A stretch of DNA of 32,577 bases. It comes from an uncultured Bacillota bacterium (GTDB lineage: Bacteria; Bacillota; Clostridia; Christensenellales; UBA1242). Below are positions 23,727 through 31,195 of this stretch, piece after piece. The notes under the pieces were generated by a model. That model was not told where the DNA came from, ran no database searches, and saw nothing but the letters and a program-made list of their open reading frames with translations. The translations under genes were made by a program, and so were the position numbers. Position 1 is the first letter of the stretch, and each line of letters begins with the position of its first letter. The stretch spans positions 1-32,577 of the forward strand of contig CASEOW010000025.1 in assembly GCA_949289785.1 (NCBI GenBank), read 5' to 3'.

Positions 23727-23808
23727 CCATAATTAATAAACTTAAAAATATTTTTTTTACCAAAATATTAAAAATTGTTTTTTAACATTTAAAAATTTCA
23801 TAGATATA

Positions 23809-23819
23809 TTTGATATAAT
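23809..23819 (+). promoter_or_regulatory. extended -10 promoter of the LysR gene
   Basis: TTTGATATAAT is an extended -10 (TG-a-TATAAT) with no good -35. It would give a leader of about 32 nt. Confidence 0.45.
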
Positions 23820-23857
23820 AATTAAGTAATGCTAATATTGTTATAAGGAGATTTAAT

Positions 23858-24670
23858 ATGTCTATAGATTTAGAATTATATAAAGTTTTTGTTAGTATTG
23901 CTACTTGTGGAAGTATAAACAAAGCATCGCAAGAATTATTTGTTACTCAAAGTGCTGTCAGTCAATCATTAAAAAATTTAGAAAAAGAATTAGATTGTAA
24001 ATTATTTGAAAGGCAAAGACAAGGATTGGTTTTAACTAATAAAGGTAAAGATTTATTTGAAAATATTTACAAACCTATTAAAGATTTAGAAAATGCAGAA
24101 ATTAAATTAAAACAAAAATTAATAGGTAAGAAAATTTTGACTATTTGTGGTTCTGAAATCTTAATTAAACATTTTGTTTTGAATAAATTGTCGAAATTTA
24201 TAAATTATGATATAAGAATACTTAATCACCTTTCAACAAAAGATATGATTATATCTGTAGAAAATAATGAATGTGACTTCACAATTATCAAAAATTATCA
24301 ACAACCTAAAAAAACAGATTTAATTTGTTATAATTTATCATCATTAAATTATGTAATTTTTTATAATCCAAAACTTGTAACTTTAGAAAATATTTATAAC
24401 TACCCTATCGTTATCAAAGAATTTGGTAGTAAATCTAGAAATCAAGTTGAAAAAGATCTTGAAGATGAATTTAATAAATTTAATAATAAAATACAAGTTG
24501 GACATGATTCTTTAATAATTGATTTAGTTAAAAATTATTCATGCGTTGGATTTGCACCTAAAGAATATTTAGATAATAATTTTAAAATATACAAACCTTC
24601 TGCAATGAAAATTTATATACAAATTTTATATAAACAAAATAATAGTAATGCTTTAACTTTTATTTCTTAA
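23858..24670 (+). CDS. LysR-family transcription regulator, 270 aa
   Basis: The first 60 residues are the LysR winged helix-turn-helix: FVSIATCGSINKASQELFVTQSAVSQSLKNLEKELDCKLFERQ (positions about 10-55). The effector-binding part (TICGSEILIKHF, CDFTIIKNYQ, VGFAPKEYL) is present but short, so the whole is 270 aa against the usual 290-300. AAGGAG precedes the ATG. It is transcribed away from the ATP-grasp gene and likely regulates it through the shared intergenic region. A 7-base stem, ATATTAG/CTAATAT, follows the stop codon but lacks a U-tract, so termination there is doubtful. Confidence 0.9.
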   Translation: MSIDLELYKVFVSIATCGSINKASQELFVTQSAVSQSLKNLEKELDCKLFERQRQGLVLTNKGKDLFENIYKPIKDLENAEIKLKQKLIGKKILTICGSEILIKHFVLNKLSKFINYDIRILNHLSTKDMIISVENNECDFTIIKNYQQPKKTDLICYNLSSLNYVIFYNPKLVTLENIYNYPIVIKEFGSKSRNQVEKDLEDEFNKFNNKIQVGHDSLIIDLVKNYSCVGFAPKEYLDNNFKIYKPSAMKIYIQILYKQNNSNALTFIS

Positions 24671-24732
24671 ATATATATTAGAAAAACTAATATTGAATTA
24701 AGCAAATTAATATATACTTTTAACCACCATAA

Positions 24733-24741
24733 TGTTATAAT
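24733..24741 (+). promoter_or_regulatory. extended -10 promoter before the kinase-like gene
   Basis: TG-t-TATAAT at 24733-24741 lies 22 bases before the AUG, with GTGGAGG between them as ribosome site. No -35 is convincing. Confidence 0.45.
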
Positions 24742-24762
24742 TGTTACAGCGTGGAGGTTTAA

Positions 24763-26043
24763 ATGAAAAATAATAATGCTATTAAATCTATTATTGTTAG
24801 TGCTTTTCCAATGAGTGGAAAAACTTTCAATTCTCAAACATGTTTTCTAAATTCAAAAATTGAAGGATATAATTTTAAAAAAGATTTTATTGATATACAT
24901 TTGGGCGAATTTATGTGGCTGGACAAAAAAAATAAAATAAAAAATCCTGACTTTCCTGAAAACTATGTTGATGAAGTAGAAAAAAATATAGGAAAAACAT
25001 TTTGCATATTGATTTCGTCAAATCAAGAAGTTTGCAATGAGATGAAAAAAAGAAATATTAACTATACAATTTTCTATCCTAAAAAAGATTTAAAAGAAAA
25101 AATTATAGAAAATATAAAAAAAGATGAAAATAGAAGCGAAGAATTTTTGAAAGCTTTTAATGAGAATTTTGAAAAAGAAATAGAAAGAATTGAAAACGAT
25201 AATTTCCCTAATAAAATTGAAATGTCTTCTCCAAAACAATTTATTTCACAATTTAAGAATTTTTTAAATAATAATTTAAAAAATAGAAAAACATTAAATA
25301 AAATTCCCAAAATTCCCAAAATAAAAAAATATGCTGTATTTGGCATACATGATGATGATCGCAAAAATGGAGAAATGTTTATTAAATATTTAAAAAAACA
25401 TTTTCCAATATCTAATTTATTTTATTTTTTAACATATACAACTTTTTCAGTTTATAGTAAAAAAAATTATATTAAAGCATTAAAATTAGGTAGAGATTAT
25501 TATAATAAAACTAAAGGAACAGACAAAGAATTAAGAAAAACGTTTGAAGCAAACATATATCAGGAAAAAAGACCTTTTAATTCAAAATCTCTTTTTGCAA
25601 TTGATTTTTTTGAATTGTCACAAAATACTAATTGGGAAGATTATCCTGAATTTAAGAATATAATAAATTTAGATATAATTCCATTAGAAAAATTTTTAAT
25701 CAATTTAAACCTAGTAGTGATAAAGTATATGCCAAATGAAGTTCAAAACTTAATTAAAAACATATCTGAAAAGTTTAATATGCAAATATCAAATTTCTTT
25801 ACCAAATGGAATTATACTAGTCACAATCTAGAAATAATTTATATAGATGAAAATAATAAGATAGATAATCAAATAAAAGATGAAATATTTGATTTTGCAA
25901 AAGCAGACAAATCTTTAAATTCTAGTATTTATAAAAATGTTTATAAGGGTTTAATAAAAACCGATGAATTTGGACTTTTTATTTTTGAAGATGAAAAAAA
26001 TTTGTCAAATGATGAAGAAAATGATAATGAATATAATTTATAA
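24763..26043 (+). CDS. P-loop kinase-like domain fused to an unrecognised domain, 426 aa
   Basis: Residues 8-160 resemble a family of phage-borne P-loop nucleotide-kinase-like proteins: IIVSAFPMSGKTF gives Walker A in the A-x4-G-K-T form (A14, G19-K20-T21), NPDFPENYVDEVEKNIGKT and CILISSNQEVCNEM follow the usual order, then NINYTIFYPKKDLK, and a Glu-rich helix. From about residue 187 an unrelated, unrecognised segment of 240 residues begins (YAVFGIHDDDRKNG, NLFYFLTYTTFSVYSKK), with no membrane segment. A repeat IPKIPKI links the two. The gene starts a plus-strand group with Nudix and C45-type genes. Neither domain function is proven; substrate unknown. Confidence 0.65.
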   Translation: MKNNNAIKSIIVSAFPMSGKTFNSQTCFLNSKIEGYNFKKDFIDIHLGEFMWLDKKNKIKNPDFPENYVDEVEKNIGKTFCILISSNQEVCNEMKKRNINYTIFYPKKDLKEKIIENIKKDENRSEEFLKAFNENFEKEIERIENDNFPNKIEMSSPKQFISQFKNFLNNNLKNRKTLNKIPKIPKIKKYAVFGIHDDDRKNGEMFIKYLKKHFPISNLFYFLTYTTFSVYSKKNYIKALKLGRDYYNKTKGTDKELRKTFEANIYQEKRPFNSKSLFAIDFFELSQNTNWEDYPEFKNIINLDIIPLEKFLINLNLVVIKYMPNEVQNLIKNISEKFNMQISNFFTKWNYTSHNLEIIYIDENNKIDNQIKDEIFDFAKADKSLNSSIYKNVYKGLIKTDEFGLFIFEDEKNLSNDEENDNEYNL

Positions 26044-26091
26044 AAATAAATTTAAACATATTGAAAATTTTTATTTTGTAAGGAAAAAAAT

Positions 26092-26922
26092 ATGGCTGAA
26101 CATGAATTAATTGATATTGTAAATGAAAAATATCCTTATCTTAAAGTTGAAGGAACTATTGATAAATCTATAGCACATAAAAATGGTATTTGGCATAGAA
26201 GTGTGCATGTTTGGATTATTAATGATAATAATGAAATTTTGATGCAGAAAAGATGTGCTGATAAAAAATTTTTTCCTAATTTATGGGACGTTTCTTTTGC
26301 AGGACATATCGGTGCTGGAGAAACATCTCTTTTGAGTGCTATTAGAGAGGGTTATGAAGAACTTGGAATTTCTATTGACTTACAAAACCTTAAATATTTA
26401 TTTACAAACAAAGAAAAGCTAGCTTATAACAAAATACAAAGCAACGAAATAGTAGATGTTTATATTTTGAAACAAAATCTAAATATAAATGATTTAAAAT
26501 ATCAAAAAGAAGAAGTTGAAACCGCAAAATGGATATCTTTTCAAGAATTTTTTAAGATGATTACAGAAAACATATCCAGTTTTATACCTCACATTGAAGA
26601 ATTTAATTTATTAAAAGAATTGCTAACAGATAAAACTAAATTAAATTCGTTAACTTCTTACAATAGTTATGAAAATACCTTTATCCCATCTCAGTCGTTA
26701 ATTAATGATATTAATAAAGAATTTCCTGAAAAAGATTACCCTGAAATAAACAAACTACTAAATTCAGGCTTAATAGAAAATTTAACTAATAATATTAAAA
26801 ATATTTTAACAAAAGAATTTTTATCATCAATTTCAGAAAAAGAAGTCAACAATAAATTAGAAATACTTAAAAAATTAGATAAAGAAATTAAAAAATATAA
26901 AAAAGATGAAATTGAAAAATAA
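26092..26922 (+). CDS. Nudix hydrolase with C-terminal extension, 276 aa
   Basis: The first 185 residues look like the Idi/YfcD-like Nudix group (HRSVHVWIINDNNEILMQKRC, FFPNLWDVSFAGH). The box is complete: G71-x5-E77-x7-R85-E86-x2-E89-E90-L-G92. Residues about 186-276 are an extra helical, highly charged extension, without a motif I know, that ends in a Lys-rich tail. The Nudix part acts on nucleoside or prenyl diphosphates; isopentenyl-diphosphate isomerase is a possible misreading because its Cys and Glu active-site residues do not stand out here. The spacing to the preceding gene is 48 bp, with AAGGA as ribosome site, so it is probably in an operon with it. Confidence 0.85.
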   Translation: MAEHELIDIVNEKYPYLKVEGTIDKSIAHKNGIWHRSVHVWIINDNNEILMQKRCADKKFFPNLWDVSFAGHIGAGETSLLSAIREGYEELGISIDLQNLKYLFTNKEKLAYNKIQSNEIVDVYILKQNLNINDLKYQKEEVETAKWISFQEFFKMITENISSFIPHIEEFNLLKELLTDKTKLNSLTSYNSYENTFIPSQSLINDINKEFPEKDYPEINKLLNSGLIENLTNNIKNILTKEFLSSISEKEVNNKLEILKKLDKEIKKYKKDEIEK

Positions 26923-26948
26923 AATAACAATAAATATTTAAGTTTATA

Positions 26949-26976
26949 TTGACTTTTATAAAATTTCATTTAAAAT
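26949..26976 (+). promoter_or_regulatory. promoter giving a leaderless transcript
   Basis: TTGACT (26949-26954) and TAAAAT (26971-26976) are 16 bp apart. The expected start point (about 26983) is next to the A of the ATG at 26984, and no Shine-Dalgarno is present. Confidence 0.5.
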
Positions 26977-26983
26977 AAAGTAT

Positions 26984-27988
26984 ATGAAAACAAAAATACT
27001 ATATTTAAACGAAACTCCATTTGAAAATGGAAAAAAATCTGGAGAATATTTTCGCAAAATTATACAAAATCAATTACAAAAGATTGATAGTCTTTTATCT
27101 AATGAAAAATTTTTATCTCAAAGTAAAGTATTATCTATGAAATTAAAAGAAAAATACCCTACTTATTATGATGAAATATACGGAAAAGCAAAAGGTGCTA
27201 ATGTAGATTTTGATAAATATTTTTTATTCTTGTGTCCAGAACTCTATGAAAAACAAGACCATTGCACTACAATCATTTGTAAAAATTTAAATAATAATTT
27301 TATTTTATCTCACAATGAAGATGATGAATATACTGAAGATAATTTCTGTCTAAGCAAAATAAAAATAAAAAATGGTTGGTTTGCTACAAATGATATCTAT
27401 CATATGCCATTTGGTAATGGCTTTAGTTGGAATAGCTTTGGCATAGTTAAAACTATCAATTATTGCCATGAAGAATATCCAAATTGGGAAAACTTTTCTC
27501 GATACATATCTCAAAGACATATAAGCGAAGCAAATTCAATAGAAGATTTAATTAAAAGATGCAATGAAATTAAACCTGCTTCAGGGTTTCATGTAAATGC
27601 GTTAGATATTAACAAAAATATAGCAGTAACAATTGAAGTTTACACAGATAAAATAGATGTAAAATATATTGACGATTTTTATATACATTCTAATCATTTC
27701 TTAAGAGGAAATCAAAAAAATTTAATTGATGAAGGAAGTAATAGTATATTTAGACAGGATAAAGCAACTGATTTGTTTATTAAATTAAAAAATCATGATT
27801 TAAAATCAATAAAAAATATACTAAATTATAGAAGCGAAGATGATACATTTGAACACTCTATTTTTCAAACTAAAAAAGATCCATATATAACCGGAATGAA
27901 TTTTAGTTATGATATAGACACTAAAAACAAAGTTTTATTAGATGTTTATGTAAATGATGAAACATTAGAGCTAGATTATGATTTATAA
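26984..27988 (+). CDS. C45-type acyltransferase/peptidase-like protein, 334 aa
   Basis: Matches the pattern of the isopenicillin N acyltransferase-like (peptidase C45) family, N-terminal nucleophile enzymes. A helical pro-segment of 93 residues is followed by the Cys94-Thr-Thr start of the mature beta-subunit (QDHCTTIICKNL), then LSHNEDDEY, which is the conserved asparagine/aspartate segment of the family, NGFSWNSFGIV, RHISEANSIEDLI and the ending typical of it. Members cleave or form amide bonds, such as acyl-homoserine lactone or peptide bonds. Autocleavage at Cys94 is expected but not proven. The gene is separate by its own promoter at 26949 and a terminator at 27987. Confidence 0.85.
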   Translation: MKTKILYLNETPFENGKKSGEYFRKIIQNQLQKIDSLLSNEKFLSQSKVLSMKLKEKYPTYYDEIYGKAKGANVDFDKYFLFLCPELYEKQDHCTTIICKNLNNNFILSHNEDDEYTEDNFCLSKIKIKNGWFATNDIYHMPFGNGFSWNSFGIVKTINYCHEEYPNWENFSRYISQRHISEANSIEDLIKRCNEIKPASGFHVNALDINKNIAVTIEVYTDKIDVKYIDDFYIHSNHFLRGNQKNLIDEGSNSIFRQDKATDLFIKLKNHDLKSIKNILNYRSEDDTFEHSIFQTKKDPYITGMNFSYDIDTKNKVLLDVYVNDETLELDYDL

Positions 27989-28019
27989 AAAAAGATTAAA
28001 TTTAATCTTTTTTTATTTT
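27987..28019 (+). terminator. intrinsic terminator after the C45-like gene
   Basis: AAAAAAAGATTAAA and TTTAATCTTTTTTT form a 14-base perfect palindrome overlapping the stop codon, with additional T residues after it. With no loop in the ideal fold, a short AU loop would open at the centre. Confidence 0.8.
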
Positions 28020-28080
28020 TTTCTTTATTATAAATTTAATAATAATTCTAATATTTTTATGTATTTTTTATTATCTAATA

Positions 28081-28109
28081 TTGACTTTTTATTTTTTATG
28101 TGCTAATGT
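28081..28109 (+). promoter_or_regulatory. possible promoter of a small open frame
   Basis: TTGACT (28081-28086) and TAATGT (28104-28109) are 17 bp apart, with TGC before the -10. The -10 is poor, so the call is tentative. Confidence 0.35.
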
Positions 28110-28126
28110 CTTATGTAGGAGAAAAT

Positions 28127-28201
28127 ATGATATTTACTTATGCACAATTAAATAATATGTGTTTTGCATCTGTCAAAATGATAGATACTTCTTTTGCATG
28201 A
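28127..28201 (+). CDS. 24-codon small open frame with a ribosome site
   Basis: An ATG follows AGGAG (28118-28122) at good distance and opens 24 codons ending in TGA. It begins MIFTYAQLNN and has one Cys. The beginning resembles the N-terminus of some phage tail-associated proteins (YAQLNENN), so it may be a decayed gene start; a leader peptide or chance are alternatives. It is followed by an element with a -10 like TATACT (28213-28218) and a strong terminator at 28271-28302. Confidence 0.35.
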   Translation: MIFTYAQLNNMCFASVKMIDTSFA

Positions 28202-28211
28202 GTAAAAATTG

Positions 28212-28302
28212 TTATACTAAATTTTAATATTTAAAAATATATAAAAAAGCAATAGTATAAAATTTTAATTAAAACACTCATCGCAAAAGATGAGTGTTTT
28301 TT
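28212..28302 (+). ncRNA. possible short transcript with terminator
   Basis: TG-t-TATACT (28210-28218) is an extended -10, and a hairpin (28271-28302) ends transcription about 75 nt later. In between, TTATACT (28212-28218) and AGTATAA (28254-28260) form an inverted repeat and AAATTTTAAT is repeated. No open frame is visible. A small RNA or attenuator is only a possibility. Confidence 0.3.
28271..28302 (+). terminator. intrinsic terminator upstream of the GNAT gene
   Basis: AAAACACTCATC (28271-28282) and GATGAGTGTTTT (28289-28300) form a 12-base perfect stem with a six-base loop, followed by T residues. It lies 44 bp before the next start codon, so it can only end a transcript from the preceding 300 bp or attenuate the one into the GNAT gene. 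Confidence 0.85.
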
Positions 28303-28345
28303 ATCATAAATATCCAAGTTTATTAAATAAAAAAGGAGATTAAAA

Positions 28346-28899
28346 ATGAAGATAAAAGAAAAAATTGAAATTACTAAAACAGGAAAAAAAATAATTATTA
28401 CAAGTCCAAATATAGAAGATGCTAAAGATTTAACAGAGCATGCAAACAAGGTTTTTAGCGAAACAAAATTTTTACTTAGCGGCATCGAAGATGGAATAAA
28501 AAAAGAAGAAGATGAAATTAAGTGGATAGACGATGTAAATAATTCATCAGGTTCATTTATATTAATAGCAAAATATAACAATAAAATTGTAGGCATTGGA
28601 AATATAAGTCAAAAATCTTCAAAATTTAGAATAAGGCATAGATGTGGATTAGGTATATCCATACAAAAAGAATTTTGTGGATATGGAATTGGAAATATTT
28701 TAATGTCTTTAATGATAAATAATGCTAGATTACTAAATTATAACAAATTGAATTAAGTGTTGCAGAAAAAAACTTAATCGCACAAAATCTATATAAAAAA
28801 TTTGGTTTTATAGAATACGGGAACTTAAAAAATGCACTAAAATACGAAGATAACACATACGACAATTTAATTTATATGGTTAAAAATTTAAAAGGATAA
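28346..28899 (+). pseudogene. GNAT acetyltransferase, frameshifted
   Basis: The first frame runs 136 codons and contains a GNAT fold: SFILIAKYNNKIVGIGNIS (strand 4) and GISIQKEFCGYGIGNILM, the acetyl-CoA-binding QxxGxG-type loop. It stops at TAA 28754-28756. The next frame, from about 28750, continues without a gap as LSVAEKNLIAQNLYKKFGF, then EYGNLKNALKYEDNTYDN and ends at TAA 28897-28899; this is the expected GNAT C-terminus. One base is missing near AAATTGAATTAAG (28745-28757). If real, the product loses its last strands. A sequencing or assembly error is an alternative. AAAGGAG precedes the ATG. The next gene starts four bases after the end. Confidence 0.85.
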
Positions 28900-28903
28900 A
28901 ATT

Positions 28904-29428
28904 ATGAGTGATATTAAAATAAGAAAAATAAAAATAGATGATGCAAAACAATTTATTGAATTTGAAAAATATATTTATTGTTTAACTTATAAAAAAATTT
29001 TATCTAAAGATATTTTAGCTAAAAGTAAACATAAGATAGAAGAAAAAATAAAAACTTTTAAATCTAAATATATAGATGATGAAAATGTATTTTGTTATAT
29101 TTTAGAAAAAGATAATAAAATTATAGGTTACATGCTAGGAGTATATTTAAGTCATTACGAATATTATAATTCTAAAAATTTTGCTGACCTTGAAGCCATT
29201 TATATTCATCCTAATTATCAACATTTGGGACTAGGAAAAAAACTTTTTGATTTATTTGTAAAAACAATAAAACAAAAAAATATTGATAAATTTGTAATCG
29301 GTGTTTTAAAAGATAATTTAAAAGCAAGAAAAGCTTATGAAAAATGGGGCGGAATTTTAGATGAATATACAAGTTTATACAAAGAAAAAGAAGAAGTCTT
29401 TTATATATTCACGCTAAGTGATTTATGA
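28904..29428 (+). CDS. GNAT-family N-acetyltransferase, 174 aa
   Basis: Full GNAT layout: IKIRKIKIDDAKQFIEFE (beta-1, alpha-1), ENVFCYILEKDNKIIGYMLG (beta-2/3), LEAIYIHPNYQHLGLGKKLFDLF (beta-4 and the acetyl-CoA pyrophosphate loop, QHLGLGK), and LKDNLKARKAYEKWGG (the C-terminal alpha-4/beta-6 part). It moves the acetyl group of acetyl-CoA to an amine of unknown type. The length is typical. AAAGGA lies inside the end of the upstream frameshifted GNAT, only a few bases away, so the two GNAT genes were probably an operon. The ending is TGA. Confidence 0.9.
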   Translation: MSDIKIRKIKIDDAKQFIEFEKYIYCLTYKKILSKDILAKSKHKIEEKIKTFKSKYIDDENVFCYILEKDNKIIGYMLGVYLSHYEYYNSKNFADLEAIYIHPNYQHLGLGKKLFDLFVKTIKQKNIDKFVIGVLKDNLKARKAYEKWGGILDEYTSLYKEKEEVFYIFTLSDL

Positions 29429-29449
29429 TTAAACAAAAGGAGTAAATTT

Positions 29450-30550
29450 ATGAAACCTAATTTTAAAAATTCAATACTCAATGTAAGTGCAACACTCAGC
29501 GAATTTTTAGGCAATAAAAATGAGTTACCTAAAATAAAAAAGCTTGAAAAAATTTTAAATAAAAATTATAAAAATGTTATTTATATTTGTTTTGATGGTT
29601 TGGGTGTTTATCCTTTAAAACAAAATTTATCTAAGAATAGTTTTCTTCGTCAAAACATAATAAAAAAAATAACTTCTGTATTTCCATCTACCACCACTAA
29701 TGCTACTACCACTATTAATTCTGCAACCTATCCTTCACAACATGGTTTATTAGGTTGGAGTTTATATTTTGAAGAATTAAAAAGATGTATTGATATATAT
29801 TTATCAACTGACTCTTATACTGAAGAAAAAATTAATTCAAGAATTCTTGACAATTATATGAAATTTGAATATTTCTTTGATAAAAATTTTTCAAATTATA
29901 ATGTCACTACAATTTTTCCACCATACATAAAAAGACAAAAAAACAATATTATTTATGAAAATATTGAAGAAATGTTCAATTCTATTCAAAATATTTGTCA
30001 AAATAACAAGAAAAACTTTATTTTTTCATACTATGGTGAGCCTGACGCTACCATGCATAAATACGGAGTTACAAGTAAAGAGGCTAAAAAAAAAATTAAT
30101 TTGATTAATAATTATGTTCAAAATTTAACAAATTGCTTAAAAGATACTTTAATCATTATAACTCCAGACCACGGACAAACAGATATTAAAGAATATATTA
30201 AATTATATGAAGATGAAAAATTAATGAATACTTTAGAAGCTCCACCCTACCTTGAAGCACGAGCTGTTTCATTTAGAGTAAAAAATGAATACAATTTTTT
30301 AAAAGCGATAAAAAAATACAAAAAAGATGCGAAATTATACAAAATTGAAAAATTAATTAAAAATAATTATTTTGGAGCTAAAACAGAAAAATTAAATATA
30401 TTGGGTGATTATATTTTAGTCATGAAAAATAATTATAAACAGTTTGTTTTAGGAAAAAACAAAATTTTATTTAAAGGGCATCATACTGCTCTGACTAGAA
30501 GAGAAATGATTTTACCATTGATAGTTATTGAAAAAAATAAAATATTATAA
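29450..30550 (+). CDS. alkaline-phosphatase-superfamily phosphodiesterase/pyrophosphatase, 366 aa
   Basis: All expected metal and nucleophile positions of the type I phosphodiesterase/nucleotide pyrophosphatase group are visible: D49 (ICFDGLG), T81 or a neighbouring Thr (FPSTTTNATTT) as nucleophile, GEPDATMHKYG with D199 and H203, TPDHGQTD with D240-H241, and FKGHHTALT (344-345) with the last His. No signal peptide or membrane anchor is seen, so it is cytoplasmic, which is less usual for secreted relatives. It follows the GNAT gene by 21 bp with AAGGAG, probably in the same transcript. Substrate may be a phosphodiester or nucleotide-sugar; unknown. Confidence 0.88.
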   Translation: MKPNFKNSILNVSATLSEFLGNKNELPKIKKLEKILNKNYKNVIYICFDGLGVYPLKQNLSKNSFLRQNIIKKITSVFPSTTTNATTTINSATYPSQHGLLGWSLYFEELKRCIDIYLSTDSYTEEKINSRILDNYMKFEYFFDKNFSNYNVTTIFPPYIKRQKNNIIYENIEEMFNSIQNICQNNKKNFIFSYYGEPDATMHKYGVTSKEAKKKINLINNYVQNLTNCLKDTLIIITPDHGQTDIKEYIKLYEDEKLMNTLEAPPYLEARAVSFRVKNEYNFLKAIKKYKKDAKLYKIEKLIKNNYFGAKTEKLNILGDYILVMKNNYKQFVLGKNKILFKGHHTALTRREMILPLIVIEKNKIL

Positions 30551-30599
30551 AAAAATAAACTTTAATTTATTTATATAATTCAATAATCCTTTACAATAT

Positions 30600-30628
30600 T
30601 TGACAATCAAATATACATATGATAAAAT
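30600..30628 (+). promoter_or_regulatory. promoter of the zinc-ribbon membrane protein gene
   Basis: TTGACA (30600-30605) and TAAAAT (30623-30628) are 17 bp apart, and the -10 is preceded by TGA. The leader would be about 14 nt, enough for the AGGAGG site before the ATG at 30648. Confidence 0.75.
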
Positions 30629-30647
30629 GTTGCAAAAAGGAGGAATA

Positions 30648-31082
30648 ATGTCTAAATTAAGACATTTAATATTTTTTAAGATAATAGGGATAATAGGAAT
30701 TATTGTTGCTATTGTTGGTTTTGTATTAATTTTTATTGGTTTTGGAGACTTTCAAAGTAACAATTTTATGATTGGTGGAATTATGACTGCTTTCGGTTTA
30801 TTTATTGGTATTACTTGTTTAATGATTGGTTTTAGACCAGCTATTTCTAAAATGGCAATTAAAACAGCAAAACACATTCAAGAAGAAAATAAACAGGATT
30901 TAACAGATATTACAACAACAAGAGCAGAAATTTCTAGTGATGCTATCAAAACTATAACTAAATCTATTAAAGATGGATTAAGCGATAACGAAAATAGTAA
31001 TACTATAAAATATTGCAAAGAATGTGGTGCACAAATTGAAGCTGATTCAAAATTTTGCAGTTATTGTGGTAAAGAACAATAA
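30648..31082 (+). CDS. two-helix membrane protein with C-terminal zinc ribbon, 144 aa
   Basis: Two hydrophobic segments, about residues 10-32 (IIGIIGIIVAIVGFVLIF) and 40-63 (IGGIMTAFGLFIGIT), are followed by a soluble linker and a zinc ribbon at the C-terminus (CKECGAQIE, CSYCGKEQ), which is the pattern of the zinc_ribbon_2 family. The zinc end is probably cytoplasmic. I chose the start at 30648 because AAGGAGG is well placed; the frame also opens upstream at a TTG inside the promoter. The role is unknown; members of this kind are often small membrane-bound adaptors. It stands alone between its own promoter and the IMPase-like gene. Confidence 0.82.
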   Translation: MSKLRHLIFFKIIGIIGIIVAIVGFVLIFIGFGDFQSNNFMIGGIMTAFGLFIGITCLMIGFRPAISKMAIKTAKHIQEENKQDLTDITTTRAEISSDAIKTITKSIKDGLSDNENSNTIKYCKECGAQIEADSKFCSYCGKEQ

Positions 31083-31195
31083 GCTTAATTACATTTTAAA
31101 ATTTTACTATAAATTTGAGAGTGTTAAATGTTTAATATTAGGTTTTAAGCAGTGGAATTATAATTTTGTGCAATTCAAAGGTGGGATATAATGAT

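Noticed and set aside
24675..24693. Hairpin ATATTAG/CTAATAT after the LysR gene
   Set aside because: The stem is seven A/T-rich pairs and no U-tract follows, so I do not call it a terminator.
28231..28596. Minus-strand open frame over the terminator and the GNAT start
   Set aside because: It crosses a strong terminator and a plus-strand gene and has no ribosome site; a shadow frame.
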